Shown here in pieces: positions 11,668 to 24,372 of a stretch of DNA of 64,000 nucleotides. The stretch is from Struthidea cinerea (lineage: Eukaryota > Chordata > Aves > Passeriformes > Corcoracidae): assembly GCA_013397865.1 (NCBI GenBank), contig VZTI01001818.1, positions 310,001 to 374,000 on the forward strand, written 5' to 3'. The notes under the pieces were generated by a model. It did not search any database, was not told where the DNA came from, and saw nothing but the letters and a program-made list of their open reading frames with translations. The position numbers were made by a program, and so were the translations under genes. Numbering within the stretch: position 1 is the stretch's first letter; each line of letters opens with the position of its first letter.

Positions 11668-14660
11668 TGCTGCAAATGTGGCCTTTTTTGCTACTTTCTC
11701 TGTTCCTGTTCTTGAACAATTTAATTTTCATTTGCTGAATTAATGCTGGTACTCAGGGTAATTTTCTTTCAACTTTCTTTACGGCTTTTCTCTGTTTCCT
11801 TCTAAACTCCTACTTGGTAAATACACACTGTCTTTTCTGCTGTCAGGTTTTGGCATTTTGATCAAAGCTTATGGACCTTCATTCTGTTATATCTAGAGAA
11901 ATTTGGGTCTTAATAAGTCAAAATAGTCTAGATTCATAGTACTGGATTTAAGTCTGTAACAAGTTCATTTCTCCACTTCATTGTCTGCTATTGCCCTGAG
12001 TTTACACCAATCACAAGAAACCTCTCTTTTTCTTATAGAAAGCTCTTTCCCTTCCCCCACTGTCACCTCCACTAATGACTATCACTACCTAGTGTATCCA
12101 TTTCTACCTTTCATTCGCATGCTGGTTGTCCAGTTTATTTTCTCCTGTGGGATTTTAAAACTGTTTCTTTCTGTGGATTTTTTAATAGTACAAAGACCTT
12201 CACACCTAGGAATATAAAGATTTGAAAGTGCATTTTGTTTTCTTTGGCTACACAGGTAACCTTCATGCCAAAAAATTATTTGCCTCCATGAGTCAGACTA
12301 AAGAACTTTGTTTCATGAAGACACTTTGGGTCATGTAGATCCAGTTTTGTCCTACAGAATAGGAATACTTTCTGCAGTAGAAAAAAGCTGCTATGAATTA
12401 AGGATTACACAGTGTGCTATCACAAATGGAATACTGCTTGCTACATTTTTAATACTTCACTAAATCTCTTATCTGTTGAACATATCTCCTTACTAAGTCT
12501 GAATGGTGTCGTAAGACAACCCCTTACTAGTGCTAGAAACTATATGCACAAGGAAATAAAAATCTAATCTCTGTTTTCAGCTGTAGGCTGTATAACATCC
12601 CATGTCCATTTCCTGTTGTGTTTTCCAGTTAAGTAATACCTTGCAGAATAAACAGAACATAATGTGCAAGAGACCTGATATTTTTACATTTATGCTGAAT
12701 TTTATGTGTGAATGAACACAAGCTCTAACAGAATACTCTTTCCTCTGTGTCCCACTTTCAGTCTGAAGGAAAACTTGGGGTGCCAGAAACTGTTTTTTGG
12801 AACAGGTGCCTACAGTTATTGATATATGGATATTGTTGCTCACATTTAAAGGATTATATGTAGATAATATCAACAATAAAAATTAAAGTAAGTGTGCTTC
12901 AAACTATTTTGACCTGATAATTTTCATATTGTTTGGTTAGGCGCTGGATAACATTTGAACTTTTTTTTTGTTATTCGGGGATAATGCATTATTGAATATA
13001 AGCCAAAACATGAATTTCTGAATATTTTGGATATTATTTCCCAGTGGAAAGAGTGTTGTGCACATTGGAATTTAGGAAAAGAGCTCTACATGTAATGATT
13101 TGTCCACTCTTACCTAAATGAATACATATGTAAACATATATTCCAAAATAGGAAGTTAGTTTCTTTTGTTCTTGGACTGTATACTTTGATATACTGGCAT
13201 CAAAAAAATTTATTTCCTGTTTTGGCTGCCAGGATAAACAAGTGCCAATAACTCTAGCTGCAACTATTCAGTGATAGAACAGTCTTACTAGCTTCCCAAT
13301 CTTTGAAGATCTAAGTAAATACAAAAAACAATTTTCACTTCTTTGTTGATCTAGTTAATTATAGTGTAGAGAGAAAGACTAGCAGCTGTCCTGCATATGT
13401 TTCGTTTTTGTCCTCTTTTTCTTCCCTCCTGATTTGAACCTTACATGGCTTCTGAAGTATTTTGGAGGTTAATAGACTGATCCAAATCTTTGTATCCATA
13501 GCAATCCATGGATATTATAACACTCACAATAAAAACTGAAAAAAAAGATGCTAGAAATATCTCCAGTATGAAAGTAAATCCCAAAAGAAAACAGATGCTG
13601 GGTAAACATCTTGTGGTGAATTATTTTTAAAGAGCTTAGACATTTAGCAGTAAAAATTTGGGCACCAAAATCTTTTAACTCATGCAGGCCAAATTTATAT
13701 TGCAATAGTTCAGCCCATGAAATGGTGTCGCTTTTTAAACCAAATTTGAAGCACAAAATTGACTATTTTACGTCTTTGAAAATAGTCAACAGAGCTGGAG
13801 AATGAGATAGTATTCTTAATGGCAATCTAATAAAATTCCAGACAGGCCCACATATTGTGATTACCATTAAAAGACCCAACAGTCGCACTGAGCAGGATAT
13901 ATCTGGGAAACTAGTATCTGTTGGATAAGCGTGGGTTCTTCCAGGTAATCAATCAGCATGACTACTTTTTGCAAAAGTAAAAAATAATTGAAAAATACAG
14001 ATCTTTCAGAATGAAGATTTTTTAAAAAATAATATATATATAGGATTTGGCCTAAATATGCTGACAATCAGGCTTCAAGTTCTGTTCAGACTTGAGAATA
14101 GAACTCAGTTTATGAAAGCTCCTGTTTCCATAGTGTCATCAGTTGGATCACATTTTACTGATCTAAAGACTGCTTTCCTTTTTGATCTGCTGCAAATCTT
14201 TACAAGACTTCATAATTTGACAAGTCACTTTGTAGCACTACAAAAGAAATGGCTTTTATTAAAGAACTCAACAGCTGACAAAAAGTAGTAAGGCAAACTT
14301 AGGTCAATGGGGGAAAAGCACAAACAAATCCAAATATATCCATGAAGAAACCTGCAAAGAGAAGTTAAACAATTCTTATTGTTTGGAGTTTACCTGCTGA
14401 ATTTTAGCCGTGAGCAAGTTTGGCATGTGGAATTAGTTTGTTGTCTAGACTACTTCTCTAGCAACTGGAAAAAGACCAGCACTTATGGTAAATATTTAAT
14501 TCTGACTAGCTTAAAAGCCCTCACCTATAAAGCATATTTGGCATATTTAATCAGCTTCTTAAATTCTTCAAATAAAAAATAATAACTCAACAAAATGCGT
14601 TCTGGGGAAATACTAATATTATTGACTAAATATACCAGATCACTTATTTCCACTGCTGTG
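11668..14660. other. Unique non-coding DNA, no gene seen
   Basis: A/T-rich DNA with no recognisable exon, RNA gene or repeat family. The frames of 60-100 codons have no domain content. A short AT run lies near 14030-14042. Confidence 0.55.
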
Positions 14661-15138
14661 AAAAATAGTAAAAAGTGTTTTTATAAATACATCAACAACA
14701 AAAGGAGGGCCAAGGAGAATCTCCATTCTTCATTGAATGCAAAGTGAGGAATATTGCCACTAAGGATGTGGAAAAGGCTGGGATAATGCCTTCTTTGCCT
14801 CAGTCTTTGATAATAAGACTGGTTACCCTCAAGGCAGTTGGCCCCTTGAGCTGGTAGACAGGGACAGGGAGCAGAACTGACTCCTTGCAATCTGGGAAGA
14901 AGCAGGTAGTGACCTGCTGTGACAATTAGATGCTCACAAGTCTATGGAACTAGAGAGGATTTGTCAAAGGTCACGGAGGGAGCTGGCAGAAGAGCTTGCT
15001 AAGATGATCTCTTTCATTTATCATCAGTCCTGGCTAACCAGGGAGGTCCCAGATGACTGGAGCTTGGCCAGTGTGACACCCATCCACAAAACAGCTTCGA
15101 AGGAGGATCTAGGGAACTACATGCATGTTCTTGATTTT
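14661..15138 (+). mobile_element. CR1 LINE fragment, sense: linker and start of reverse transcriptase
   Basis: The text follows the CR1 ORF2 region just upstream of and into the reverse-transcriptase domain. It includes the AAAAGGAGGGCCAAGGAGAA stretch and a translated segment SWLTREVPDDWSLASVTPIH at about 15030-15090, a characteristic N-terminal reverse-transcriptase motif of CR1. CR1 ORF2 encodes an endonuclease-reverse transcriptase that copies its RNA into nicked genomic DNA. This piece lacks the endonuclease, the catalytic core and the 3' end. The frame is open for only about 65 codons (14944-15141) and is disrupted upstream. The fragment stops abruptly where an antisense CR1 end begins at 15141. 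It is an inactive relic. Confidence 0.85.
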
Positions 15139-15140
15139 TA

Positions 15141-15555
15141 GAATCACAGAACAGTGCAAGTTAAGAATGACCTGGAAAGATTGCCTGGTCCAACCTTTTC
15201 TTGGAAAGGAAGCCTAGATCACAGAATCAGAATCACAGAATATTCTGAGTTGGAAGGAACCCACTCTAGGACCTTGTCCAATTGCATCTTGAAAACTTCC
15301 AGTGATGAATACTCTACCATGTGCCAGTGGATGAATGCTCTCACTGTAAAAAGTTGCTTCTATGCAGTTGAAACCCTTCACAGTGCAACTGGTACCCATT
15401 GGCCCTCAGCTTCTCCACTTGAGAAGTGAGAGGACAACCTTTGTCCTCATCAAGTACCAGAATACTGTGATGAGGTTACTCCTGAGCTTTGTTTCCTCTG
15501 GGGAGAAGAGTCTTCTTCAGTCTTTCCTCAAAGGACAAGCTCTCCATCCTGAAAA
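15141..15555 (-). mobile_element. CR1 LINE 3' ends, antisense, two pieces
   Basis: Two successive copies of the antisense CR1 3' end are present. The first is 15141-15209, beginning GAATCACAGAACAGTGCAAG. The second is about 15221-15555, beginning with GAATCACAGAAT and GAGTTGGAAGGAACC. Both starts are the reverse complement of the CR1 tail (ATTCTGTGATTC type). The second runs through the usual antisense 3' region, including the stretch ending GGGGAGAAGAGTCTTCTTCAG. The most likely history is one CR1 end inserted into or beside another. The pieces are 5'-truncated and non-coding. Confidence 0.8.
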
Positions 15556-15560
15556 TGGCA

Positions 15561-16157
15561 AATTTATTTTCGAATCAATTTGAAAATAGCATCCCACGCT
15601 TGCTGTATTTGCCTAGAAAGCTTCTTTTTCAGAGACCTTGCAGCCCAAAGTGTTAATTCTTCTTTAGGATTGTTTTCAGACAAACCAAAATATATCTGAG
15701 AATTATCCAGTTACTTTCAGTGTGAAGAGTGCTGCTTTGCTCTCCTCGGTATAATAAGGTCATAATGTAGATGACTGGGTCACTGCTGCTTATCAGTAGC
15801 TACATGAACATGAAATAACATCTGGTGGTGGGATGGGATGTGTATACCTTATAATATTAATTTTAAACTTTATAAAAGAGTGATCAAAATTCACTTAAGA
15901 ATAAAAAAAAAAGCAATGACTGAAATTTGAAGTTTATTTTCCTTGGCTTTGTTTCAATGACTAGAACATTTATATCATATTATCAAATGTGCAAACTTCA
16001 GTTACCAGCCTCTGTGAATTGAAAACATCTTTTTACTTGTAAAATAAAAAAAGGTGATTTTTACACCGAAGCACTCTTTGTTTACTGCACAAGAAACTGT
16101 GTGAAATGTTGTTTGTTAGATTTCACTAAAATCTCCTAAATACAATGAAAGACTAAA
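15561..16157. other. Spacer between CR1 copies, nothing recognised
   Basis: A/T-rich sequence with a short A-run near 15903. No gene or repeat family could be identified. Confidence 0.5.
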
Positions 16158-16450
16158 GTGGGCCTACAAGAAAGCTGGAGAGGGACTTTTTACAAGGGCA
16201 TGTAGTGATAGGACAAGAAGGAAAGGCCTTAAACTGAAGAAGTGCAGGTTTAGATTACATATTAGGAAGGAATTCTTTACTGTGAGGGAGGAAAGGCACT
16301 GGAAAAGGATGTGGATTCCCCATCCCTGGAAGTGTTCAAGGCCAGGTTGGATGGGGCCCTGAGTAACCTGGTGTAGTGGAAGGTGTCCCTGCCCATGGCA
16401 GGGTGTTGGAAGCAAAGGATCTTTAAGGTCCCTTCCAAGTTATTCTATGA
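16158..16450 (+). mobile_element. CR1 LINE 3' end, sense, 5'-truncated
   Basis: The text begins GTGGGCCTACAAGAAAGCTGG and proceeds through the conserved CR1 3' region, including ATATTAGGAAGGAATTCTTTAC, the GGAAGTGTTCAAGGCCAGGTTGGATG box and CTGCCCATGGCAGGG. It ends in the CR1 tail TTATTCTATGA at about 16450. Extreme 5' truncation is normal for CR1. The chance frame on the opposite strand (16164-16415) is not a gene. Confidence 0.93.
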
Positions 16451-19400
16451 CTGTCTTGCACATGTGAACATGTTCATTCCTGGAATAACCATCACTATGC
16501 ATCAGTCCACCATCTCCTGCTATAAGTGTATCTCAGGCTAGAGATATCCCAATCTTTCAATAATAAAAAAAAATAAGTAATTGTGGTATTTTAAATAATT
16601 TTCAACAAGCAGTAATTAGTCCTAATTAATTGATAGACACTATCATCTGTATTCCCATACTTCACATATGGGGGAAGGAGAGGCTGCATTACAACGCAAA
16701 AATTGTCATAATGTACATACACCATGACCTTTTCTAACTTGCAAGGCAATTGACTCATGGTAATATGGCAACCTTTGGTTTGGTATAACTTGTTCCTAAG
16801 CTAAGGGTTCACAGCTCCAAAAAACACTTATTAAATTCATGAAGCCCTGCTGATAAGCTATATATTAAAAAACCTTTTAAATAATGAAAGGTAAAATTGT
16901 GTTTTCATCAGGAATTTTAATTACCAACTGAGCTATGTGTGTTGTGAGAAGTATTTAGCAATAGTACCAGCTTAACTGAATGGTACACAGTGAGAAGTGT
17001 TCGTACTGGCTTTTACCAAAACGTAGGAGCAAGATGGTCCTGGTAAATTCATTGAATGCTTTTCACTAAGATTTCCACAGTTCTTTTACTTTCCCTTGAA
17101 CTCTGAAAAATAACAAAAGTCTGAATAATCATCATACATTCTTAATCAAATTATGATGAAACAGTATTGGGATAGTTTTTAAGACTGGGTTTAAGTCTGT
17201 ATCTCAGGGATAGGTAGCCATAATAACCTTTCCAGCATTCAGTATTTTCTATAGTATTGATAACATATTGCTACAGTTAATTGTTGGTCTTGATTTTAAG
17301 GCTGCAGGCTTCAAAAGGCCAGATTGCCTGAGGACTAAGAAAAAATCTCTTTGATTTGAAAATGAATGTTCATATCTTGAAAAGACTCAAATGCACTTAT
17401 CCAGGTAATTAAAGAGGGAATTCAGACTGGATTTAAGTCTGCTGACTTAGAGTTAATAATACAGATTTGTGTTTCAAAAGACTTTAAATGCGAATATCAA
17501 CTCTTTGATGGGATATGGCTATTGTTAACTTTTGTCCTGCATGATGTCATTTACTCAGTAACCTGATTCAACAAGTGTGTAATAAGGTCAATTGGCCTGA
17601 CTAAAAAAAAATAAAAGACACCAATAAAGATAACATTCTACACTCAAGTAAAACGAAAGAGGAAGAAGAAAATGACCTTCAACATTTTGCTAGAGAAATT
17701 GCCCATCTGATAACTATGGAGTTAAAGATATAAGCATGAAAGCACCCTTCTCTCAGTATACTAATAATAAACTGCTTGCTTCATGTCTTCTGTGGTTTTA
17801 TGTAGGCATAATACTCTTAATCATGAAGATGTACTTATAGACCAGTACAGTGTTGCATGGCACTTCACTGCAATAAAACTAAAAAGCATTTTGCTGCATT
17901 CTCAAATAATTTTTTTCTCGAATACAGACTAGAAAGTAAAACATATCACTTAGTCATTTTGCTTCTATAGGTGGTTAGTACTCTGAAATCTTTCTCCTTG
18001 TTACGCACTACAAAAATAAACATTATTTAGTGTGATAATAGTAAAGGAAATAATGGTGAAGTCGAGAGTTGATACAGTAGATAGTGAAAGTTGTATTACA
18101 CAAATAAGTCACTCTGTTCTGAAAATGTTCTACTCAATGCTTCTGATAATAACTGAATGCTATTATGATGCATCCCACACCTCTTATGTTATCATATTCA
18201 CTTCTTTGCTTTGTATTAAAATCTGGAGTTCACATTTTGACAACATTTTTCTGAAAGCTAAATTCACAAATCTTTTTAAACCCACAGGACAACAATACCA
18301 CTTTTTGGCTTTTGCTTTACCTTCTCAAAGAATTGACATTTTGTGAGTCAGCATGAACATTTTAGGTCAATGCTGCTAGAGTTGCTGCCTTGAAAATGTT
18401 ATCTTATTATTACTTTTTTTTAAAAAAGATTTTTCAATAAAGGTAGAAAGATTGTACTAAAATAAGATACAGAACATAATATTTCCAGCCTTTTACCATT
18501 TTGATCAGACACCAGGACAGTTTGCACTCATTAGGGAAGAAAAACATGAAATGCTGCTGGTATTGATATCTACAGAAGGTGCACATATATCTAGGAATAC
18601 TTTCTTTTTTAATCTTCAGTATTTCAGTTACGGAAAGTAATGTTCCTGCTGAAAGAAGAAGAAAGTAAACAAGATGAACTTAACAAATTTATTATAGCAA
18701 TATTGCAAGTAAGCAGCAGGAATAATGAGCAAAAAGAGAAGCAAAAGGTTCCCCAAGGGACTAAATTAGAGCCAAAAAGAAAGGTGTAATCTCATTTTCA
18801 GTTATGTGCAGGTCTCATTTTAATGAGTAGCCAAGAGTGCTGGTATGGTATGAGTATGAAGTCAGAGTCCTCAGACATAACTGTATCCATAAACAGAGTG
18901 AAGAAGTGGCTCGGAATGTCCACATTTTTAAAGAATCTATATCTTTAGAGCTTTGCTGGTTCCTGGTTTTCTTCTACAGTTAGCCAGCTCTCAAGCAGTG
19001 TGACTGCAAGCCCTGAGTCACAGCATGGTGATGGGAAATGAACTATTTGGTTGCAACAGACCTGGACCTGACTTCTTTCAGCAGATCTCTTTGTGACTGT
19101 GGTTACAATTTCATCATGAGTCACTTCTTGATTCTATTTACTGACTCCATAGTTTGAAACACAACAGAAGAGACGTGTGAGAATCACACTGTGTCATTGA
19201 ACCTCTGGGAGAATTATGGAGGGATTTATCTTGCAGAAGGCGTTCAGAAGAGCACTCTCCTTTGTAGAGTTAATGATAATTTGTGTAGAAAAAGAAAGGG
19301 AAAAGAAAAGATAACATTCTTGTAACAATAGTCATGTGAAAATAGCTGCAGACAGCCCAGAGGGAATAAAATATTAAGCTCCCCAAAGGATCAGGACCTA

Positions 19401-19458
19401 TTATGCCATTGCCAGCCACTTATCTAAGTAATATAGATGTAAGGTTAGAACAATATAC
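16451..19458. other. Unique non-coding DNA, no gene seen
   Basis: A/T-rich sequence. The 104-codon plus frame at 18032-18346 has no recognisable domain and is rich in the residues expected from A/T-rich triplets. No repeat family or RNA gene was recognised. Confidence 0.55.
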
Positions 19459-19464
19459 CTTCTA

Positions 19465-19835
19465 TGTGGGGATCGGTGAACATGCCTTTGTGTAGGGGCA
19501 GCCTGAACCATTCCCCCGGGATGCTTTGTTCCTTGGTATGGTCTGTCCCAGTTTGAATCTCCCGGTTGGCTGTAAGCCTCATCACTCCCCTGGCATTCTC
19601 CCATTGGTCCCCATTCCCTAATACCACCTTTCTCCCTGGCCCCGGGTAAAACGGGGACCCTCGGGATCGTGTTTCAGATTTGCTTTGGAGTTTGGCTGTA
19701 CAGCATGGAATAAACCATCCAGCAGGATGAAAAGCGAATCTCCTTCCTGCCTCTTTGCCACTTGACTGTAATACTGAAATGCCTCAGGTTCTGTGGGCTA
19801 GCGGGACCCACGGAACCGGGCTAATTATGGTATTA
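19465..19835 (+). mobile_element. Probable solo LTR with 6-bp target-site duplication
   Basis: A block richer in G and C than its surroundings is flanked by the direct repeat CTTCTA (19459-19464 and 19836-19841; seven bases match if the next T is counted). It starts TGTGGGGATCGG and ends GGTATTA, so the expected terminal CA is not intact. AATAAA at 19709-19714 sets the plus orientation. A CpG-containing upper part (CCCCGGGTAAAACGGGG) and the length of 371 bp suit an LTR. A 6-bp duplication fits class II (ERVK-like) integration. I did not recognise the specific family, and the flanking repeat could be coincidence. Confidence 0.6.
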
Positions 19836-19841
19836 CTTCTA

Positions 19842-22800
19842 TTTCCCTTTCAGCACAGGAAATAGTACTTTGGAGAAAATAATATAGGTCAATATGTCAA
19901 CAAAACATACTCCACAAACAATATATGAGATTGGTCACTATATTTCAAGGCTCTGTTCACATGGAAGACAGGATGTTATTCATCATTAGATATATCAGCC
20001 TCCTTTAGTTATGAATTCTGATACCTTAAGGTGTTTGGGTTTCCTTTAAATTTAAGATATGACATTAGTTTCCTGGAATTATAGTGACCAATAAATTCAC
20101 TCCTGCATAGATTTTCAGTTTTAAACTGGCAAAATTTATTTCTACAAGCTTCATTTTACCTAAACAACAACCCACAGGTATGATTTGTCTCACTTATTTT
20201 TGAACATTTAAAAGTTAGAATATAAATGTCTTCTTTTTTATTCAGTGCTTCATAATTCAAAGGAAAAAATATCTGAAACTATTATTCTGAATTATAGAAT
20301 AAATTAATTATAGAATTAATTTTATCAGGCTCAGATTTTGAGTCTGTGATTTCTGCTCACACTTAGATATATAATTATTAAACTCTGCCATTTTTTTCAA
20401 GCACTTCTTTAGTGTTTGGATATTTCTTTTAAACAAATGACGATTGAACAGGAAGCCCAGTTTCTTCAAGACATGACTTCTAAATCAGGAAATATTAGCA
20501 GATTATTGTTCTGAATGTTAAGAAAATGAAAAGTCAAAATATTTTTACTTCACTGTCTTTGCTGGATGAGGACCACTCGCCACAGTGATTAACCTCAGTT
20601 TTTGCAAAACTGGTCAGTACTTCTAGAGATGCTGGCAAACACAAAGTTGAGACTTGAAGAAAAGTAGCATACCAGAACAAAAAAAATTATTTCCCAACTT
20701 GTACTAAAGAAGTTAATTCACAAACAAACATCAGAAATTTTTAATTCTAAAATTCTGAATTTTGAACTTAGAAGATGTTTTCTCTTCTATCACTTTTATA
20801 TTAGTAGTATTACAGTATTATCTAATTTCAAGTTAAATGTAACGTTATACTATCTAAAAATATCAGGTATTTTAATGGAAATATCTTATTTTTTTAATTT
20901 CACTGATGGAAATTAGATATTTAACTGCATTTGAGAATCTGAATAAATTATGTAAATTTGCAGTCATCATAAACAATCATATATGTACTGACAGTCAGTG
21001 AATAATGTTACATGTAAAATACAGACATGAGTATCTCTTGCCTTGCAGAAAGGCTTGGCAAAATGTATTGTAGTTTTAAAATACCTGATAAACTTGCTAC
21101 AAAACTTATTTTCAACCACATTGCACAGAACAATAGAAATACGTATTTAGAAATAATCAAGAATTTTTTGAGATGGATGCAATAATTACTGAAATCTACT
21201 TTTTCTCTGGTTTAAGATTAAATAGTGCATTACAGTGATTGACTAAATTAGAAAAATAATTCAACAACTACATCACAGACCCAAGACTTTGCACTAATTG
21301 TGACTGTTCAGGTAGTTTATCCAACATTACATCAGATTTCCCATCTGAAATGGATTCAGCGTAAGGACATATCCTTTCTAAAAAATTTATAGTTTAATGC
21401 AAACTCTTCATATTTCCCATATAAATAATAAGGCTAATTTTCAGAAATAGACAAAATTTGAAAATGGAGAACTCAAAATTTGACTCTCTGATCCTTTTCT
21501 TTATAAAGATTTTGGTGTTTCTTTCTGGCTTATCTAACACAAATTAAGATTCCAGACAGGAATAGAAAGTGCTCTCATTAAATGCCATTAAGGAGTCTTT
21601 TAGAAAAACTACTGGTTTCAGCAGCCTTACTGAGTGCAAGTGAAATGCTAAAAATATTTGCAAATGCACATGAAGTTCAGCAAGATGATGTTAGCTCTCT
21701 GAGACGTCTAATTTTTTTACTGACATTGTTTAAAAGGAGGAAAGAGTCATCCCGTTAGATTCAAGGGTAGTAAATCACATGTTTACAAATTTTACACACA
21801 ACGTGCTCACTTGAATACCCAGAATGAGTTGTTGGACATCTGTGCTGTATTCCAAAGATTAATTTCACTATCCACTGTGAAAAGTGTAGTCATTCTGTAA
21901 AATTGCCACTACCAGCATCATCAAGTCTGTTAAGTTTGTTGCTAGTTTTGAGTTATTTGGCTCCTGTTTTAAACTGAAACTTTTAAAATATCTTCACATG
22001 GGCATGCTCTAATTTCATAGTGAGATTTCGTTCTTGTAAGGATTATTTTCCTGTTTATCTCTTAGCATCACATGCAATATGCTAGTTGCGATTCATTGTC
22101 TATGGTCTTCCAAGATTACACTATATGAGGTCATTTGGCAAAGGTGATGAAAACTGACTTTTTTTTCCCCCTGTCAGAATTTATGCTGTTTTTAAAAATT
22201 TGTCTTGCATAAAAGCCATATCATACTTTTGTGTAAAAGTGTGATATCCTTTGCCACATATGTACAACAATTTATAGTAATTATAGAGTATTTAATCTAG
22301 ACATTAGAATAACCAAAGTGTGCTGGCATTTCTGTTACCAATAGAAACCAAATGATATTTGAAGTTTATAAAGGTGAAATCTCTTAAAAGTATTAGTTTT
22401 ACTTTTTAAGGGTGTTATTTTTCTGAAGATTTCTGACTACATCTTGGAGAAGACTCACATGAGTTTTTACATCACTTCATTTCAAGAAAAGACACCATCT
22501 GCATTCCTTTAAAAGCAGGAACTTAAGATGCACTGGTAGGAGCTGAGCTGTTCAAAGTCAAGAGTGCCTGTTTCAGAGCACACCAGACATGCTGACTGCT
22601 TTAAAAACTTGCTGCTTCAGATTTATGCCTTACAGTAGGCACAGATATTAGACAAGACATTAAAGAAAAACAACCAATTTTAAACTGTAAAACTAGAGTA
22701 CCGGCCTATGTATACTTTTTATTTATTTTTTATTTTGCTGTAAAACGCATTGTAATGAAATGTGAAATTGATGGCTAGATACTTTTCCTTTGTTCTGCAG

Positions 22801-24367
22801 ATTCTGAAATGTGATTGCTAAAAGTCATTGCAGACTAGTCCCAGAACCCGCCCGTCTTGTGTTTACAAAGGGTTACTAGTTTGGTGGAGCCTGTTTCTCT
22901 CCATTAATCACACAGTGATGGCCTGAATGTCATTAGGAGCCCCCATAATTGACTTAATCAAGAGAATCAGATGCTGTACAAACAGTAACAGGGATTCAAC
23001 AATATAGCTCAGGCAAGGGAAAAGGGCTGTGAATAAGTACATCTCCTAATCCGGTGGGCTGGGGCTCCACAAGAATTCTTACTGCTCTTCGCCACAACCT
23101 TCCTGATTTTCACAACAGTATGATCCAAGGTTACACTGATATCCCATTCCATTAATGATCTTGTCAGTCAAATCTCTGGGTGAGGGAAGAGATTGCACAG
23201 CTGGTTGGTTCACTTAGGGCCTTCACAAAATATTTCTCAGTATCTTAGACCTTCCATCTTCAGTCATTCTGTTCAGTTTATTAAACTATTGTCATCTTTA
23301 TGTGTTTCTTCTATGTAATGTCTATATCACATTTTTCTTATATGCTGTATTGTATATTAATATTTCCCAGCAATTTTCTCCTTAATTCAATGCTTTGCAT
23401 TTATTAGGGAAACAGAGTGAACTTGAATTTTTCTTGGTTAAGCCTCTCTGAGGATTAACAGTCAGGAGTAAAGGCACCTAATGTAAGTCCCTTGAGTTAA
23501 GTCCTTGTCATCAGTCATGGAAAGGTAGTACTTTTTTTACACCAATTATTATTGCTGAGAATAAAACAAAATGTCAGAATCATGAGTTTGCTTTAGAGCT
23601 GAAGTAGAAATTCGTATGAGACCCTGCATTGTGACTGAATAAGAGTAAAGAAATCTTTTTGTTGAAGATCTATTGCCAGCAACTGTTGCTCTCCAGTTCT
23701 GTTAAAATATAGAGCAATAATACTGATAACTAAATCCAAGGCTCAAATACTGCTTGAATGTTCCAGGAGAAACATAGGGTCCACGTGCTATTTTATAACT
23801 TCACTGAAACAGATTGAAAATCTTCAGTATGTCACACCTAGAGCAGACGGTGATAGTGTGGCAATCAAAACCCGTCCCCAGACAGGGAAGTGTAGATCGG
23901 TGCCACCTGATAAATAAATGTGTTACTTCCAATTCTATTACAGAAGCAGTGAAAATGTGTCACGTTAGCTTAACATTGATTCATTGAATGCCTAAGAGGA
24001 ACACTGGCAGATTGCTTTAATTAACAGATGTACGAGGGCTGCTGATGTTTTTCAAAGTGAAATTTCCTTGCCTCTTGCTGCAACCTATCAGGCTGTCATT
24101 CTCAGGTGGCAAAATGACAAGATATCAGACCAGCTGCTATAAAAGCTTTTCATTCTCAGTACTGTGTCTAAATATCTATGTTAACAATATGTCATTTTCA
24201 CAACCATATTTTAGTCTTTAGTCTTAAGGAAAAAAAAGACAGCAACTTCCTATCAAAAAAAGTCAACAGTTGGATCTCTTGACTTTTCCCACAAGATGAA
24301 ATAGACTGATTATGATGTTCTTTTGCTCAAACACTTTCTTCATTTAAAAAACAAACTGCTTACATGT
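19842..24367. other. Unique A/T-rich DNA, possible regulatory sequence in its right part
   Basis: No gene, RNA gene or repeat family was recognised. The left part (19850-22500) is very A/T-rich. From about 22830 to 24180 the text is more balanced in composition, lacks repeats and has scattered TAAT-core sites (for example CCATTAATCACAC near 22900 and TTTAATTAACAG near 24020). That makes it a candidate for conserved non-coding DNA, which cannot be tested from this sequence alone. A short imperfect hairpin lies at 22218-22247. Confidence 0.5.
22218..22247. repeat. Short inverted repeat (hairpin)
   Basis: ATATCATACTTTT and AAAAGTGTGATAT are inverted repeats of 13 bases with one mismatch, separated by GTGT. 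The arms are too short for a typical microRNA precursor, and no terminator function is expected in this context. Confidence 0.6.
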
Positions 24368-24372
24368 ATGCA

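Noticed and set aside
11357..11731. A 124-codon minus-strand frame rich in lysine, glutamate and arginine
   Set aside because: It is the translation of the (CCCTT)n polypyrimidine array and its flanks, with no domain and no gene context.
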